Below are positions 6,018 through 17,721 of a DNA stretch of 29,236 bases, in pieces; position 1 is the first letter of the stretch, and each line of letters opens with the position of its first letter. The notes beneath the pieces were generated by a model. The model was not told the DNA's origin. It did not search any database and was given only the letters and a program-made list of their open reading frames with translations. The position numbers and the translations under genes were made by a program. The stretch is from a virus: positions 1-29,236 of IMG/VR virus record IMGVR_UViG_3300042691_020126. One strand, 5' to 3'.

Positions 6018-8197
6018 GCAGTGCAGTGATTCGCATCGGGGCTGACACCTCGGACTTTCGCAAAGGCCTCAACTCGGCACTCGGTGAGATGGGTTCGTTC
6101 GCAAAGCAGATCGCCGCCGTCGCATCAGGTCAGGCACTCTTCGCGGGATTGCAGGGTGCGGTCTCAGCAGTTGGTGCCGCGCTTCGTGGATTCGGTGACA
6201 CCTTCAAGGAATCCATCTCGGTCGCTGGTGAGTTCGAGGCCGTGGTCGCTCAGTTCACGACCTTCTACAAATCCGCAGAGACGGCGCAGGGTGCGGTCGC
6301 AGAGTTGGCGAAATACGCCGCCACCACTTCCTTTCAACTCGGGGAAATCTCGAATGCAGGGGCCGGACTCGCCGCAGCTGGCGTTCCCGCGGAACAACTC
6401 AAAGAGACCATTCGAGTGCTCGGTGACATCGCCGCGGGCACCAAGAAGCCGCTCGCGGAAATCCTTCAGCCGTACGTCAAGACTCTCTCGGTCGGCAAAA
6501 TGCAGACGGAGACCTTCCTCCAGTTCCTCGAACGTGGAATCCCCATCGGGGAGGAGTTGAAGAAGGCACTGAACCTCGACGACGCAGGACTTCAAAAGGC
6601 ACTCACGGCGGGGTCTATTTCGGCGCAGGACATGGTCAACGCTCTCCAGCAGATGACCACCACCGGACTCTTCAGTGGTGCCGCCGCCGCTCAGGGACAG
6701 ACGCTCAACGGTCTTCTCTCAACGCTCGCGGACAACGTCGAGGAGGTGAAGCGCAACCTCGGACTCGCCGCCGCAAACGGGCTCAAACCTCTCATCGAGT
6801 TCGCGCAGACGTTGGTCGGCAAGTTCTCGCCGATCGGCACCGCACTCGGCAACATCTTCACCGCCGCAACCGCGAAGGCGTTGCAGTTCAGCGACCAGTT
6901 CTCAGCAGGATTCGGCAAGGCCGTGGACTTCGCAGTGAATGCTTTCCAAATCATCGAGGGCGCACTTAAAAACGGGACTCTCTGGGACGTGCTAGTGACC
7001 AGCGGCAAAATCGCGTTTCTCGAGGTCACAGAAGCCGCCGTCCGCGCGTTGCAGGGGATCGCTGGCATCTTCGACGAGGGCAACGCATTCACGGGCCTCG
7101 GTGGGCTTTTATCCGCAACCCTTGTCGATGCACTCGGAACGGTTGCAAGTTCGGTCGCTGGAACACTCGGGTCCGCACTCCTCGACGCTGGGAAGGCGTG
7201 GCTGGACTACGTGCTGACGGGCATCAAACAGATTCCAGCCGCTCTCGGAGAGTTGGTGGGCGCGATCTTCTCCTCGGGCAATACCTCGGGCCTCGGTCAA
7301 CGCACTCTGCAAGGGATGAGTTCAGGGCAGCAGAGATTCCAGACCGCGCAAAGCTTCATGCCACAAGCGAGCGGGATGACCTCGGCACAGGCGCAGGAGA
7401 TCGTGGCCGCGAAAGCCGCAGGCTACCCGACGCCGCTCACCCCGGGGGAAGTTCGTGAGACCTTTGCAGGGGGCAAGCGCATCACATACAACACGAAAGA
7501 GTCACTTTCGAACGGTGCAATCATTCCACCGAGCAACTCGGAAGCGTTCGCCGAGGGAACACCGGGGCAGGGACTCCTCGCTGCATTCGAACGTGGATTC
7601 GGGAAGCAGACGAACGCGACCGAGAAACTCCAAGCTCAGAATGAGAAACTCCGCGTTGAGTTGGCCAAGCTGACTGAGGCCGCACTTCGCAACGCCACCG
7701 CGATTCGCGAGCAGTCGAGCACCCTTAAAAGCACCAGTGAACTCACGGCGAAGCAGGGGCAAGCGCAGGCGCAAGCTCAGAAGGAGGGAAAAGCAGTCAA
7801 AACCGCTGACGCATTCACCTCGCTCGAGAAAATCGGCGGGGGTCGTCGAACGATGAACCTCGCTCCTCGGGGGCCGATGATTGACCTCGAGGGACAACAA
7901 CCCGGACTGCGAGCAGCTGGTGAACTCGGCGCAGGGTTTGCAAACTCGCCGCGATTCGTGCAGGCGCGAGAGGCCGCGCGGAAGCGTGACGAGATGCTCA
8001 AGATTCCGGTTCAAGGACCACCCGCTGCGCCGTTCTTTCAACAGCAGAGGCAACAAGCCGCGCAAGCCGCGCAACCGATGCAGCAAGCCAACCCAGAAGC
8101 AGACCTTCGCAGGATGATGGAAGAGATCTCGCGAGGGCTCAACGGAGTCACCGCCGCAATCGTTAAACAGGGCTCGCTCAACGTGGCCGTCGTATGA
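6014..8197 (+). CDS. Tail tape measure protein
   Basis: 727 residues, the longest gene of the tail block outside the fibres. The N-terminus (IRIGADTSDFRKGLNSALGEM) and the region with SVAGEFEAVVAQFTTFYKSAETAQGAV and TSFQLGEISNAGAGLAAAG match phage tape measure proteins. Hydrophobic helices in the middle (about residues 290-420) are the expected membrane-active part. The C-terminal third is Gln/Ala-rich and low-complexity (QAQAQAQKEG; FFQQQRQQAAQAAQ). It fixes tail length and helps DNA entry; at about 0.15 nm per residue the tail would be roughly 110 nm. ATGA overlaps occur at both ends. Confidence 0.88.
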   Translation: MSSAVIRIGADTSDFRKGLNSALGEMGSFAKQIAAVASGQALFAGLQGAVSAVGAALRGFGDTFKESISVAGEFEAVVAQFTTFYKSAETAQGAVAELAKYAATTSFQLGEISNAGAGLAAAGVPAEQLKETIRVLGDIAAGTKKPLAEILQPYVKTLSVGKMQTETFLQFLERGIPIGEELKKALNLDDAGLQKALTAGSISAQDMVNALQQMTTTGLFSGAAAAQGQTLNGLLSTLADNVEEVKRNLGLAAANGLKPLIEFAQTLVGKFSPIGTALGNIFTAATAKALQFSDQFSAGFGKAVDFAVNAFQIIEGALKNGTLWDVLVTSGKIAFLEVTEAAVRALQGIAGIFDEGNAFTGLGGLLSATLVDALGTVASSVAGTLGSALLDAGKAWLDYVLTGIKQIPAALGELVGAIFSSGNTSGLGQRTLQGMSSGQQRFQTAQSFMPQASGMTSAQAQEIVAAKAAGYPTPLTPGEVRETFAGGKRITYNTKESLSNGAIIPPSNSEAFAEGTPGQGLLAAFERGFGKQTNATEKLQAQNEKLRVELAKLTEAALRNATAIREQSSTLKSTSELTAKQGQAQAQAQKEGKAVKTADAFTSLEKIGGGRRTMNLAPRGPMIDLEGQQPGLRAAGELGAGFANSPRFVQAREAARKRDEMLKIPVQGPPAAPFFQQQRQQAAQAAQPMQQANPEADLRRMMEEISRGLNGVTAAIVKQGSLNVAVV

Positions 8198-8841
8198 GTT
8201 TGAACCAACAGTTTCCAGTTTCCGCACAGGTGGACGATCGTGGGGCGTTGGAGGTGGTCTATCGTCACCGCTACGCGCGAAGCAGTGCAGATGCTCCTCC
8301 ATTCTCATGGCCGCTCACGAAGACCTTCGGAAGCTCGACGCTCGTGCTGGTGAGTTCACGCGAACTTTCGGACGTGCTCAGTGAAAGCCTCGGAACCACT
8401 GAGGCGTCGTATCGTGGCAAGGCATTCTCGAAAGACTTCGTCACCGTCGAGGCCTCAATCACCAACGAACCCATCACCGCTCACCCGGACTTCTCAGACT
8501 GGGCTGGAACAGCCGACACACCGAACACTGACAACGCCATCTGGGAGACCATCGACGGCGTGAATCGGTTCGTGCAGTTCAGGGACGACTATCAACTCGC
8601 GGGAATCACAACCTATTTGGCACCAGAGTGGACTTTCACGCTCGAGTGGATGAGTGATTCCGCAAGCCTCAGCATTCAACCCGGAAACGTCTACGCACTC
8701 CCGCCGATTCCCAACTTCTCCATGATCAATGGACTCTCTCTGCTCGCGACCTCGGTGCAACAGGAGCAGAACGGGGGAGCGTGGAAAATCGGGGTTCAAC
8801 TCCTCGGAGCACCGAACTGGTCATCTGACCTCTATTCCTAG
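8194..8841 (+). CDS. Distal tail/baseplate protein, paralog 1
   Basis: 215 residues, beta-rich and Trp/Tyr-rich. It shares a segment with the next gene: ITAHPDFSDWAGTADTPN here, VTAHPRFQELAGTPDTPN there, followed in both by a Trp, an RFVxF motif and a Gly-(I/V)-(T/S)-(T/S)-Tyr turn, ending with WKIGVQLL versus WKISLLY. Location right after the tape measure gene suggests a distal tail or minor tail protein. No database family can be named by eye. Confidence 0.6.
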   Translation: MSLNQQFPVSAQVDDRGALEVVYRHRYARSSADAPPFSWPLTKTFGSSTLVLVSSRELSDVLSESLGTTEASYRGKAFSKDFVTVEASITNEPITAHPDFSDWAGTADTPNTDNAIWETIDGVNRFVQFRDDYQLAGITTYLAPEWTFTLEWMSDSASLSIQPGNVYALPPIPNFSMINGLSLLATSVQQEQNGGAWKIGVQLLGAPNWSSDLYS

Positions 8842-8843
8842 CC

Positions 8844-9566
8844 ATGCCAACCAATAACGGAGCAACCTATTTCCGAGGCGACAACACCGTCAAAGTTTCA
8901 CAGGCGTTCGAGCAGGACGAGTGGGGCAACGTCATCAAAACCGAGACATGGGTGTTCAAGGGGAACGTGGTCGAGTCAATCGTGGCGCCGTCAGGTCAGG
9001 ATTCGATGTCGTCAGATTCCGAGCGGGAAATCCTCTCTCGTTCCATGACTTTCGACGAGGCAACGCAGACGACCACGTTCGAGCAGAGGAAGATTCTCAG
9101 CTATGCCTCGCCGTCGAAAAAGCGGATGAGCATCGACGCCAACAGCGGCACCGAGAGCGTCACCGCGCACCCGCGATTCCAAGAACTCGCGGGAACACCG
9201 GACACTCCCAACGAAACCAACGCAGTGTGGATTGCATCGAGCGATTCACTGGCCACAAAGCGGTTCGTCGAGTTCAAGAAGCCGAACCTCTACGGGGTTT
9301 CATCGTACATCGCAGGGAACGGTTCGACACTGAAGCTGACTTACTTCGACACGTGGGCGGGATTTGGAAGCGTCACGAACAAGATCGGGCGCATCGACTT
9401 TCCAGCCGTCCCGGGATTGTGGGGAACGGCATCGTCGTGGCTTCTCGCGGGGGCAACTGCCGAACCCTTCGGAAATCAGTGGAAGATTTCACTCCTCTAC
9501 AGGAACGCATCGGAGAACTTCGGGCAGTACACAGGGGGAGGGTGGGCCGCGCAGATTTACGCATGA
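8844..9566 (+). CDS. Distal tail/baseplate protein, paralog 2
   Basis: 240 residues, a diverged copy of the preceding gene over roughly its last 140 residues (see VTAHPRFQELAGTPDTPN and KRFVEFKKPNLYGVSSYIAG). The first ~100 residues differ (YFRGDNTVKVSQAFEQDEWG), so the conserved half may be a common structural domain with different attachment ends. It starts 2 nt after the previous stop, and its own stop overlaps the next start as ATGA. Likely a minor tail or baseplate subunit. Confidence 0.6.
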   Translation: MPTNNGATYFRGDNTVKVSQAFEQDEWGNVIKTETWVFKGNVVESIVAPSGQDSMSSDSEREILSRSMTFDEATQTTTFEQRKILSYASPSKKRMSIDANSGTESVTAHPRFQELAGTPDTPNETNAVWIASSDSLATKRFVEFKKPNLYGVSSYIAGNGSTLKLTYFDTWAGFGSVTNKIGRIDFPAVPGLWGTASSWLLAGATAEPFGNQWKISLLYRNASENFGQYTGGGWAAQIYA

Positions 9567-10717
9567 AGACCGTGACGACCAGAGGGCCGATCGGTGACGC
9601 TCTCAACGCGATTCGACGTGAGTTGGTCAGGCTCAAGATTCAATCGACGAAGGACTTTGTCAGCGACGAAACGCCGCGCGGCACGACGCTCTCTGCACCG
9701 AGGATTTCTAGCACCTCTACAACATCGCAACCGACTCCCGCGGGCTACGAACCATTCATCACTGAAGGAACATCCACCTACTTCATCACGCCATGGCACT
9801 GGGGCCTCTGTGGACCCGTGATTCAAGTTGGGAGCAGGCAGTACCGTGGCTTCCAACTCACCGGAGGATCGAAGGTCATTCTGGCGACGGTGAAGATGAG
9901 GGCACGCGCGATCCGCTACGCCGAAGGCGCACAGGATCCAGAGAATCCAGAGAACCCGCCAAATGAGTTCTACGCCGTGCTCACCGATCTCTTTCTCAGC
10001 AATCAGGCATCCAGCACGTTCAACGGTGACCAAGTTGGGTTCAGCAACTTCGGACCACTCCCCGGACACGCCGTGGTCAACGAGGTCAACGGGTCTTTCG
10101 TCACGCAGCGGTGGTTCTTTCCGGTTCGACTCGAATCAACGTGGCAGGAACCTCAGTCACGCATCTCAGCATCCGAGATTGTCGCTTCAGGAACACCAAC
10201 GTACACCCCGCAACCGGGTGAGCAGGTCAACCCGTGGGACCCTCGCGAGTATCAAATGGACTTCGAGGTGGACATCCTCGTGGGCTACGTTCACGAAATC
10301 TCACCGGGTGGTGGATACTCCCTTGAACTCGACGACTCGACTCTCGAAGGGATCGGAGCCGTTCCGCTCGAAACAGACATCGGTGGAGTTTACGGAGCCG
10401 ATCAGAGGTTCAGTTTCTGGCACTCGGAGATTCAAGTCGTCCCCGTGGTCTCGGTCCCACGATGTCCTCCAGCTGAGGGTTTCGCACCGTGGGAACCTTA
10501 CGGGTTCACCCTCACAAACCGTGACGCGTTTGGCTATCCTCCCGGAACTGACTACCCGGGGAGAGACGAGACAAACCTTCTTCGCAACGACTACCCACGG
10601 CAGTCGGCGTTCATGCTGCCATTCGGGGTTCTCATGCGACCAGTTAACCCCGTGACATCATTTCGCGGGGAGACCGCAACATTCGACAGCAGAGAGGAAC
10701 CACCGGGATGTCTATGA
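9563..10717 (+). CDS. Tail/baseplate protein, unknown
   Basis: 384 residues from ATG 9563 (MKTVTTRGPIGDALNAIRR). The open frame extends upstream to 8921, but that part overlaps the paralog 2 gene out of phase and I treat it as non-coding. The protein starts with a helix, then a Ser/Thr/Pro linker (about residues 40-60), then a long beta-rich region with many aromatic residues (FITPWHWGLCGPVIQVG, YQMDFEVDILVGYVH). Position between distal tail and fibre genes suggests a baseplate or tail-tip component. No known domain recognised. Confidence 0.58.
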   Translation: MKTVTTRGPIGDALNAIRRELVRLKIQSTKDFVSDETPRGTTLSAPRISSTSTTSQPTPAGYEPFITEGTSTYFITPWHWGLCGPVIQVGSRQYRGFQLTGGSKVILATVKMRARAIRYAEGAQDPENPENPPNEFYAVLTDLFLSNQASSTFNGDQVGFSNFGPLPGHAVVNEVNGSFVTQRWFFPVRLESTWQEPQSRISASEIVASGTPTYTPQPGEQVNPWDPREYQMDFEVDILVGYVHEISPGGGYSLELDDSTLEGIGAVPLETDIGGVYGADQRFSFWHSEIQVVPVVSVPRCPPAEGFAPWEPYGFTLTNRDAFGYPPGTDYPGRDETNLLRNDYPRQSAFMLPFGVLMRPVNPVTSFRGETATFDSREEPPGCL

Positions 10718-11265
10718 TTCCACGACTCAAATCAGGGGGCTCAATCGCCACCGCCATCAACGCCATCATCGACTACCTGCCGAGGTTGGTGATTCAAAAC
10801 ACCCCGGACATCACTGCATCGCTGACTCCTCGGGGGCAGTTTGTTTCGCTCAAGAAGCGAATCACCTCGGGAGGTGGTGGATCCACAGGCACAGGGAACT
10901 ACCCATTCAAGGTCACCGTTGAATCCGAGACCGTCGGAGAGGCGACCACTTACAAGGTGTGGGTGCGATGGGGCACCGTGAATGGGCAGTCGGTGGTCAA
11001 CTATCCGAAGGAGGAAGTGGGTGCAGCAGCTGACGCGAAGAGAGTGGTGCTGAACGTCACAGGCAACTTCAGCGACACCACATCATCGGGCGTCAGCTTC
11101 CCGTCCCTCGCAATCGAGGACATGGACACCCTTCTCACCGCCGACGAGCAACCGGACTCAGTAGCGTACAAAATCGTTCTTGCTTACATCACCGCGAACG
11201 ACGGGGGGGGATTCACCGTTTCTCAGCAGACCGGAGGTCACCAAATCATCGGACTTCACAGTTGA
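10708..11265 (+). CDS. Tail/fibre-associated protein, unknown
   Basis: 185 residues. The N-terminus (SIATAINAIIDYLPRLVIQN) is helical and could anchor to the baseplate; a Gly-rich linker (TSGGGGSTGTGNY) at about residues 54-66 separates it from a beta-rich C-terminal domain (FKVTVESETVGEATTYKVWV, AYKIVLAYITANDGGGFT). Anchor, Gly linker and beta domain in this order is common for fibre or adaptor proteins. It overlaps the previous gene by 10 nt. Function is inferred from architecture and location. Confidence 0.55.
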   Translation: MSMIPRLKSGGSIATAINAIIDYLPRLVIQNTPDITASLTPRGQFVSLKKRITSGGGGSTGTGNYPFKVTVESETVGEATTYKVWVRWGTVNGQSVVNYPKEEVGAAADAKRVVLNVTGNFSDTTSSGVSFPSLAIEDMDTLLTADEQPDSVAYKIVLAYITANDGGGFTVSQQTGGHQIIGLHS

Positions 11266-11283
11266 TGACGGGCGCAGAGATGG

Positions 11284-12318
11284 ATGCTCACGCTCACCGT
11301 CGCTCTTGATTCTGGACTCATCTACGTCAGCGGATTACGCCGCTCGGACGATCAGGAGGTCTTGCTGCGAAACGGCGACGTCATTCCCGCATCAATCCAG
11401 TTTCGAAACACGATCGCATCGACCACCACGGTCGACATGGGCAGTTCAACCGGAATGCGGTTGAGCGTCAAACCCAAGGGTCAGTTCGATGCAAACCCTC
11501 TCCTTTCCTTCTCCAGCTGGACCCGCACGGTGACGGGGCAGGTGGTCGACTATCGAGCGACACTGAACACCGCGAGCGGTGGCATCGACCGACTTCTCGG
11601 TGTGGATCCATACGACGCCGCCGAGGTGGTCGCAATCCAGACGACATCCTCGACCGCAGCAGGAGTCTATTTCGACCTCGCAGACGCCGTGGGGCCCGTT
11701 CGCGTTTGGATGGGTGGCGCATCGACCGCTGCACCAGAAACTCCAGCAGGTGGCCGACTCATCAAGGTCACCACTCTCGGCACCGAAGATGCAGCGGGGA
11801 TTGCCACCAAAATCGCCGCAGCACTCGACGCTGACCTCTCTTTCGTCGCATCGTCAGCACTCGACATCGTCACCGCCACCGCATCGACCTTTGGCCAACG
11901 CTCGGCACCGCACTCTCGGTCGTCAGGATACGGGGTCACGGTGCTCGTCGCTGGTGGAGATGAGACGGTGGCCGACGTTCCTTCGGTGGTTCTTCAGGCC
12001 GAGATTGCGTGGGCTTACAACGGCAACCTGACGACCACGCGAGCACTTCGGTGGAAGGTCGAGAACACGAACCGCCGCGCATCGCAACCTGTCAGCCTCC
12101 CTTTTTTCGACACGACGAACATCGCCGCGTCGGTTGTATTGTTCACCCCGCAAGCATTGACCGCTCCCCAGCAAGCGCAGGTGCGTGCAAACATCGGTGC
12201 AGGAGCCGCGATTGCAGGCACAGGCGTTGACGGAAACATCGTCGGCGTCATCAGCGGTGTCACCACTTACACAACCCTTGAGGCACTCGGGGTAAAAGTC
12301 GACGGGGGCCAAGTTTAA
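11284..12318 (+). CDS. Fibre/baseplate adaptor-like protein
   Basis: 344 residues, beta-rich. The N-terminal domain looks like an upper-baseplate/fibre attachment unit (LTVALDSGLIYVSGLRRSDD, VEVLLRNGDV-type strands). The middle holds a module with TAAGVYFDLADAVGPVRVWM and a helix (EDAAGIATKIAAALDADLSF), as seen in tail proteins. The C-terminus TPQQAQVRANIGAG-like segment (FTPQALTAPQQAQVRANIGA) is a common fibre motif leading into a trimerising stalk. Start codon ATG 11284 has no SD. The exact role is unresolved. Confidence 0.58.
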   Translation: MLTLTVALDSGLIYVSGLRRSDDQEVLLRNGDVIPASIQFRNTIASTTTVDMGSSTGMRLSVKPKGQFDANPLLSFSSWTRTVTGQVVDYRATLNTASGGIDRLLGVDPYDAAEVVAIQTTSSTAAGVYFDLADAVGPVRVWMGGASTAAPETPAGGRLIKVTTLGTEDAAGIATKIAAALDADLSFVASSALDIVTATASTFGQRSAPHSRSSGYGVTVLVAGGDETVADVPSVVLQAEIAWAYNGNLTTTRALRWKVENTNRRASQPVSLPFFDTTNIAASVVLFTPQALTAPQQAQVRANIGAGAAIAGTGVDGNIVGVISGVTTYTTLEALGVKVDGGQV

Positions 12319-12331
12319 CCAATAAAAGACC

Positions 12332-13468
12332 ATGCCAAACGCCATTCAACTCAAACGCCGCATCTCCTCGACGGGGGTTTCTGGCGTCACGCTTCAAACC
12401 GCCGAACTTCTCTGGCAGGAGTATGACAATCAACTCCTCATCAAGAAATCGACGGGTGACATCGTCCCCATCGGCGGGGAGGGAAACGCATCATCCGAGG
12501 GGATGGTGACCAAGGCGAACCGAGATCAAACGATTGCAGGCACCAAGACCTTCAGCGGCACGGTGAACCACACGGGAGTGCTGCAAATCGGCGGGACCCA
12601 AGTGACCGCCGACGCCGCAGAACTCAACAAGCTCGACGGGGCAACCGTCACGACCACGGAACTCAATAAACTCGCTGGAATCACCGAGGGTGTGGGTGCA
12701 GCGAGCAAGGTCGTCATTCTCGACTCTTCGCTCAATCTGAACCTCGGGAGCGGTCGCATCTCGTCAAACGCTACGCCGACCGCAGATGCTCATCTGGCGA
12801 CCAAGAAGTACGTCGACGACGTCGCGCAAGGCCTCGACGTCAAAGCTTCGGCGCACGTTGCCACGACCGAACCACTTCCTTCCGTCGCGTACAACAACGG
12901 ATCCAGCGGAGTGGGTGCAACGCTCACGTCCAACAACAACGTCGGACTTCTCATCGACGGGCACACGCTCGCCGTGGGTGAATCGGTGCTGGTTAAGAAT
13001 CAGGCCGCCGCTTTGCAGAATGGTCTCTATCGAGTGACCGCAGCAGGTGGTGAGGATTCGCCATTCATCCTGACTCGTCGCACCGATGCGGACTCAGGCA
13101 CCGAGTTCTCGGCGGGGTCATTCGTCTTCATCGAGCAGGGAACCATGAACGGGTCTACGGGTTGGGTTCTTTCGACCTCTGGCGCAATCACGATCGGGAC
13201 GACCGCGCTGACCTTCTCTCAGTTCTCCAGCGCAGGCGTGGCCGACGCAGGGAATGGTCTACAAAAGAGCGGCACGACCCTTTCGGTCAAAACCGTCTCA
13301 TCTTCCCGCATCGCAGTCTCATCTGACGGAGTTGACCTTGCCACATCGGGAGTCACTGCAACGACTGACGGCGTGGTGTTCACGGTTGACACTTACGGCA
13401 GAATCACTGCCGCATCGAAGACCATTGCAGCAGGCGCAGGCATTTCCATAGATTGTGGCGAAATCTAA
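12332..13468 (+). CDS. Tail fibre protein
   Basis: 378 residues. It carries phage fibre signatures: MPNAIQLKRRISSTG at the N-terminus, a repeat built on AELNKLDGATVTTTELNKLA (residues ~95-115) after TIAGTKTFSGTV, and the segment HLATKKYVDDVAQGLDVKAS that begins a widespread fibre module, followed by NGLYRVTAAGGEDSPFILTR and GTEFSAGSFVFIEQG. These modules build beta-structured trimeric stalks. It ends in a hydrophobic GAGISIDCGEI. It is the first of four neighbouring fibre genes. The leader is A-rich (aaccaataaaagaccATG). Confidence 0.8.
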   Translation: MPNAIQLKRRISSTGVSGVTLQTAELLWQEYDNQLLIKKSTGDIVPIGGEGNASSEGMVTKANRDQTIAGTKTFSGTVNHTGVLQIGGTQVTADAAELNKLDGATVTTTELNKLAGITEGVGAASKVVILDSSLNLNLGSGRISSNATPTADAHLATKKYVDDVAQGLDVKASAHVATTEPLPSVAYNNGSSGVGATLTSNNNVGLLIDGHTLAVGESVLVKNQAAALQNGLYRVTAAGGEDSPFILTRRTDADSGTEFSAGSFVFIEQGTMNGSTGWVLSTSGAITIGTTALTFSQFSSAGVADAGNGLQKSGTTLSVKTVSSSRIAVSSDGVDLATSGVTATTDGVVFTVDTYGRITAASKTIAAGAGISIDCGEI

Positions 13469-13477
13469 ACCGCCAAA

Positions 13478-15048
<1,571 letters not shown>

Positions 15049-15052
<4 letters not shown>

Positions 15053-15477
15053 CCAAGGTATCGAACAACTTACTCAAGGACGCGGAGGCGACGGGCAAGG
15101 CACTTCTCACCGCCGCAACACCCGCCGCTGCACGGACCACGCTCGAACTCGCGACGGTTGCGAAGAGTGGCGACTACAACGACCTAATCAACAAGCCGAC
15201 CGGAGGTGGAGGTGGAAGCGGTTCGTTCGCTGGGACGTATCACTCGGTGGAGTTCCTTGGAAATGGGCAAGTATCATCATTTTCACCCCTCTTTCCAGAC
15301 GGAGAAGAGGGTGACACATTCCCGACGTCCTCAGCAGCTTACATTGTTTCGGTGTCGGGCGTTCATCAGCCTCCAACAGCCTACGACATCCAGTTCTCAG
15401 CCGCACCGAAAGGCATTATCTATTTCGGCCAAGCGATCCCTGACGGGTGCAAGGTCTCTGTTCAAGTCACTTACTAA
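15049..15477 (+). CDS. Short fibre protein with the shared GNG module
   Basis: 142 residues: N-terminal helix-type fibre motif ([20 protein letters not shown], then [23 protein letters not shown] type linker), a poly-Gly hinge (GGGGGSGS), then a beta module starting [19 protein letters not shown] and containing [11 protein letters not shown]. This module matches those of the two collagen-like proteins (F-x-G-N-G ... GV-x-Q ... ending in hydrophobic strands). It may be a fibre tip or a subunit that co-assembles with them. It overlaps collagen-like protein 1 by ATGA. Confidence 0.68.
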
Positions 15478-15483
15478 CACTTT

Positions 15484-17721
15484 ATGCCACAAGAACTAAC
15501 GAAAATCAAACTCGACATGATCGACAGCGCGGCACAGACCGCGCTGACAGGTGCAACGGGTGCCGCAGGGCAAACGGGCGCACAAGGTGCACAAGGACCA
15601 CAAGGGATTCAAGGACCAGTTGGAGCGACGGGGCCGATCGGTGCAACGGGGGCGCAAGGGCCATCGGGATTGCAAGGACAGCAGGGGGTTGAAGGTGCGA
15701 TCGGTGCAACAGGTCAGCAAGGGCCGCAAGGCGCGACTGGTGTGGGCGCAACGGGTGCAACCGGAATCGAAGGGGCAACTGGTCAACAGGGGCCGACTGG
15801 CGCACAAGGAGCAACCGGACTTCAAGGGGTTCAGGGGGCAACTGGTCAAACAGGCGTTCAAGGGGCAACTGGCGTGGCTGGGCAAAGCGACAAATACGCG
15901 ACCACCTCGACGACCTCTTTGCTCGTCGGGAACGGTTCGAAGACACTCACGGTCGCAGCTGGGTTGAGCTACACGATCCAGCAACCTGTGGTCATCGCGG
16001 AGTCTGAAGGAGCGGCACATATGCACGGGGTCGTGACGAGTTACAACTCAACGACGGGCGCATTGGTCGTCGACGTAGCGAATCACACCGGATCGGGCAC
16101 TTACGCATCGTGGACCATTAACCTCGAGGGCGCAGTTGGTGCAGTTGGCGCGACGGGGCCGCAAGGAGCATCTGGCGCAACGGGTCCACAAGGGCCAACA
16201 GGCGCGAGTGGGGTCGCAGGTGCAGACGGCGCAACGGGCGTCGCTGGACCTACCGGACCGACGGGAGCGCAAGGGCCGACCGGACCAAGTGGGCTTCAGG
16301 GCGTGCAGGGTGACCAAGGGTCGACGGGACCACAGGGGCCATCGGGTGCAACGGGATTGACGGGCGAAGCGGGGCCGACTGGCGCAACAGGTTCGCAGGG
16401 GGTGCAAGGTGTCGCTGGTCCCGTAGGAGCAACTGGTGTGGCTGGTCCATCTGGGCCGCAAGGCGCGACTGGTGTGGGCGCAACGGGTGCAACAGGCGCA
16501 GCTGGTGACCGCTACACTTCCGCATCAACGACGACCCTCTCGCTCACAACGGGCTCGAAGACGCTCACCGTCGCCGCTGGTTTGCAGCTGTCGATTGGCC
16601 AACAGGTCATCATCGCGAACTCGGTGGACGCTCGCATGACGGGTGTGGTGACCGCGTACGATTCGCAGACCGGAGTTCTTTCGGTGGACGTCGGGCGGGT
16701 CATCGCTGGAAGCGGTGAGTTCTCGAGTTGGACGGTTGCACTTGATGGTGCACCGGGACCATCGGGGGCGCAGGGAGCAACGGGTGCCACGGGCGTGGTT
16801 CTCGGTGGTGGCATCCTCTCGCCGAGGTTCACGGGGAATGGCACTGACACCGAGTTCGGACCCATCTCGGGATGGGATGGACCCGGAAACGATGAAGCAG
16901 GGTATCTCGTCTACGTTGGCGGGGTGTTCCAACGTCCCGACGAAACCAACGGTGGGTTCACCATCACGGGTTCGACTCAGGCAAACTCGAAGATCGTTTT
17001 CCCGACCGCACCCGCAAACGGCGTCGTGATCGACGTGCTCGCGGTGCAGGTCACTGGTGCTAAGGGGGCAACGGGCGAGACAGGGCCAAGTGGCGCACCG
17101 GGTTCTGGTGGAACCGGGTCAGGGATTGCAGCATGGGACAACACTGTTGGCTACACCGCTGGGGATTTCGTTTGGAAAGGGAACTACCTTTATCGGGCGA
17201 CGCAGAGCAGCACGAGCTTCAACCCCGAGGAGCAACCCAACTACTGGGTCCGAGTTAACACGACGGGCAACTGGGTTGCAACCATCACCTATTTGCAGGG
17301 CGAGTTAGCTGTCTACAATGGTGTGGTTTATGTATCACTGACCACGAACTTCAACTATCAACCCGACAGTTCCCCGACATTCTGGGCGACCGTGAATGTC
17401 GGTGCGACAGGTGCAACGGGGCCGAGCGGGACAAACGGCATTGACGGTCCAACCGGACCGACAGGGCCAACGGGGGAAACAGGTCCAACTGGTCCATCGG
17501 GCGCACCGGGTTCCGACGCAAACCAAATCGGGCCAACAGGAGCAACAGGAGCAACAGGAGCAACAGGACCCGCTGGAAACGACGGGCCAACAGGTCCAAC
17601 CGGGGAAACTGGCGCGACGGGGCCGAACTACTCGGTGGCGAGCGGCACTCCGAGCAGCACCTCGTCTCCCGCAGGATGGCTCGACGCGGGTGATGGCAAG
17701 TTCTTGCCGTACTACACCTAG
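15484..17721 (+). CDS. Collagen-like tail fibre protein 2
   Basis: 745 residues, the largest gene of the window. Gly-X-Y tracts cover about residues 22-134, 215-341, 423-438, 525-545 and 640-714. Two copies of one beta module lie at 136-215 and 342-422 ([19 protein letters not shown] versus [18 protein letters not shown]; both end with a W-T-x-x-L-x-G strand). A GNG module is at 443-522 ([20 protein letters not shown]). Two carbohydrate-binding-like segments are at ~549-590 ([17 protein letters not shown]) and ~597-636 ([15 protein letters not shown]), both with a Trp after about 20 residues. The end [15 protein letters not shown] matches fibre protein 1. Likely receptor-binding fibre. Confidence 0.82.
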   Translation: MPQELTKIKLDMIDSAAQTALTGATGAAGQTGAQGAQGPQGIQGPVGATGPIGATGAQGPSGLQGQQGVEGAIGATGQQGPQGATGVGATGATGIEGATGQQGPTGAQGATGLQGVQGATGQTGVQGATGVAGQSDKYATTSTTSLLVGNGSKTLTVAAGLSYTIQQPVVIAESEGAAHMHGVVTSYNSTTGALVVDVANHTGSGTYASWTINLEGAVGAVGATGPQGASGATGPQGPTGASGVAGADGATGVAGPTGPTGAQGPTGPSGLQGVQGDQGSTGPQGPSGATGLTGEAGPTGATGSQGVQGVAGPVGATGVAGPSGPQGATGVGATGATGAAGDRYTSASTTTLSLTTGSKTLTVAAGLQLSIGQQVIIANSVDARMTGVVTAYDSQTGVLSVDVGRVIAGSGEFSSWTVALDGAPGPSGAQGATGATGVVLGGGILSPRFTGNGTDTEFGPISGWDGPGNDEAGYLVYVGGVFQRPDETNGGFTITGSTQANSKIVFPTAPANGVVIDVLAVQVTGAKGATGETGPSGAPGSGGTGSGIAAWDNTVGYTAGDFVWKGNYLYRATQSSTSFNPEEQPNYWVRVNTTGNWVATITYLQGELAVYNGVVYVSLTTNFNYQPDSSPTFWATVNVGATGATGPSGTNGIDGPTGPTGPTGETGPTGPSGAPGSDANQIGPTGATGATGATGPAGNDGPTGPTGETGATGPNYSVASGTPSSTSSPAGWLDAGDGKFLPYYT
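17539..17565 (+). repeat. Perfect 9-bp tandem repeat in collagen-like gene
   Basis: Three exact copies of GGAGCAACA (encoding Gly-Ala-Thr) lie in tandem; the flanking Gly-X-Y codons are near copies. Such runs can gain or lose units by replication slippage, changing the fibre length in steps of three residues without a frameshift. Confidence 0.85.

Noticed and set aside
7502-8308. Reverse-strand ORF of 268 aa over the tape measure gene
   Set aside because: Antisense to the tape measure protein; GC-rich third positions keep the reverse frames open. No start context or domain supports it.
8921-9562. Upstream extension (to 598 aa) of the tail gene that I start at 9563
   Set aside because: The extension overlaps the paralog 2 gene out of frame, is Arg/His-rich with no structure, and the ATGA junction at 9563 explains the real start.
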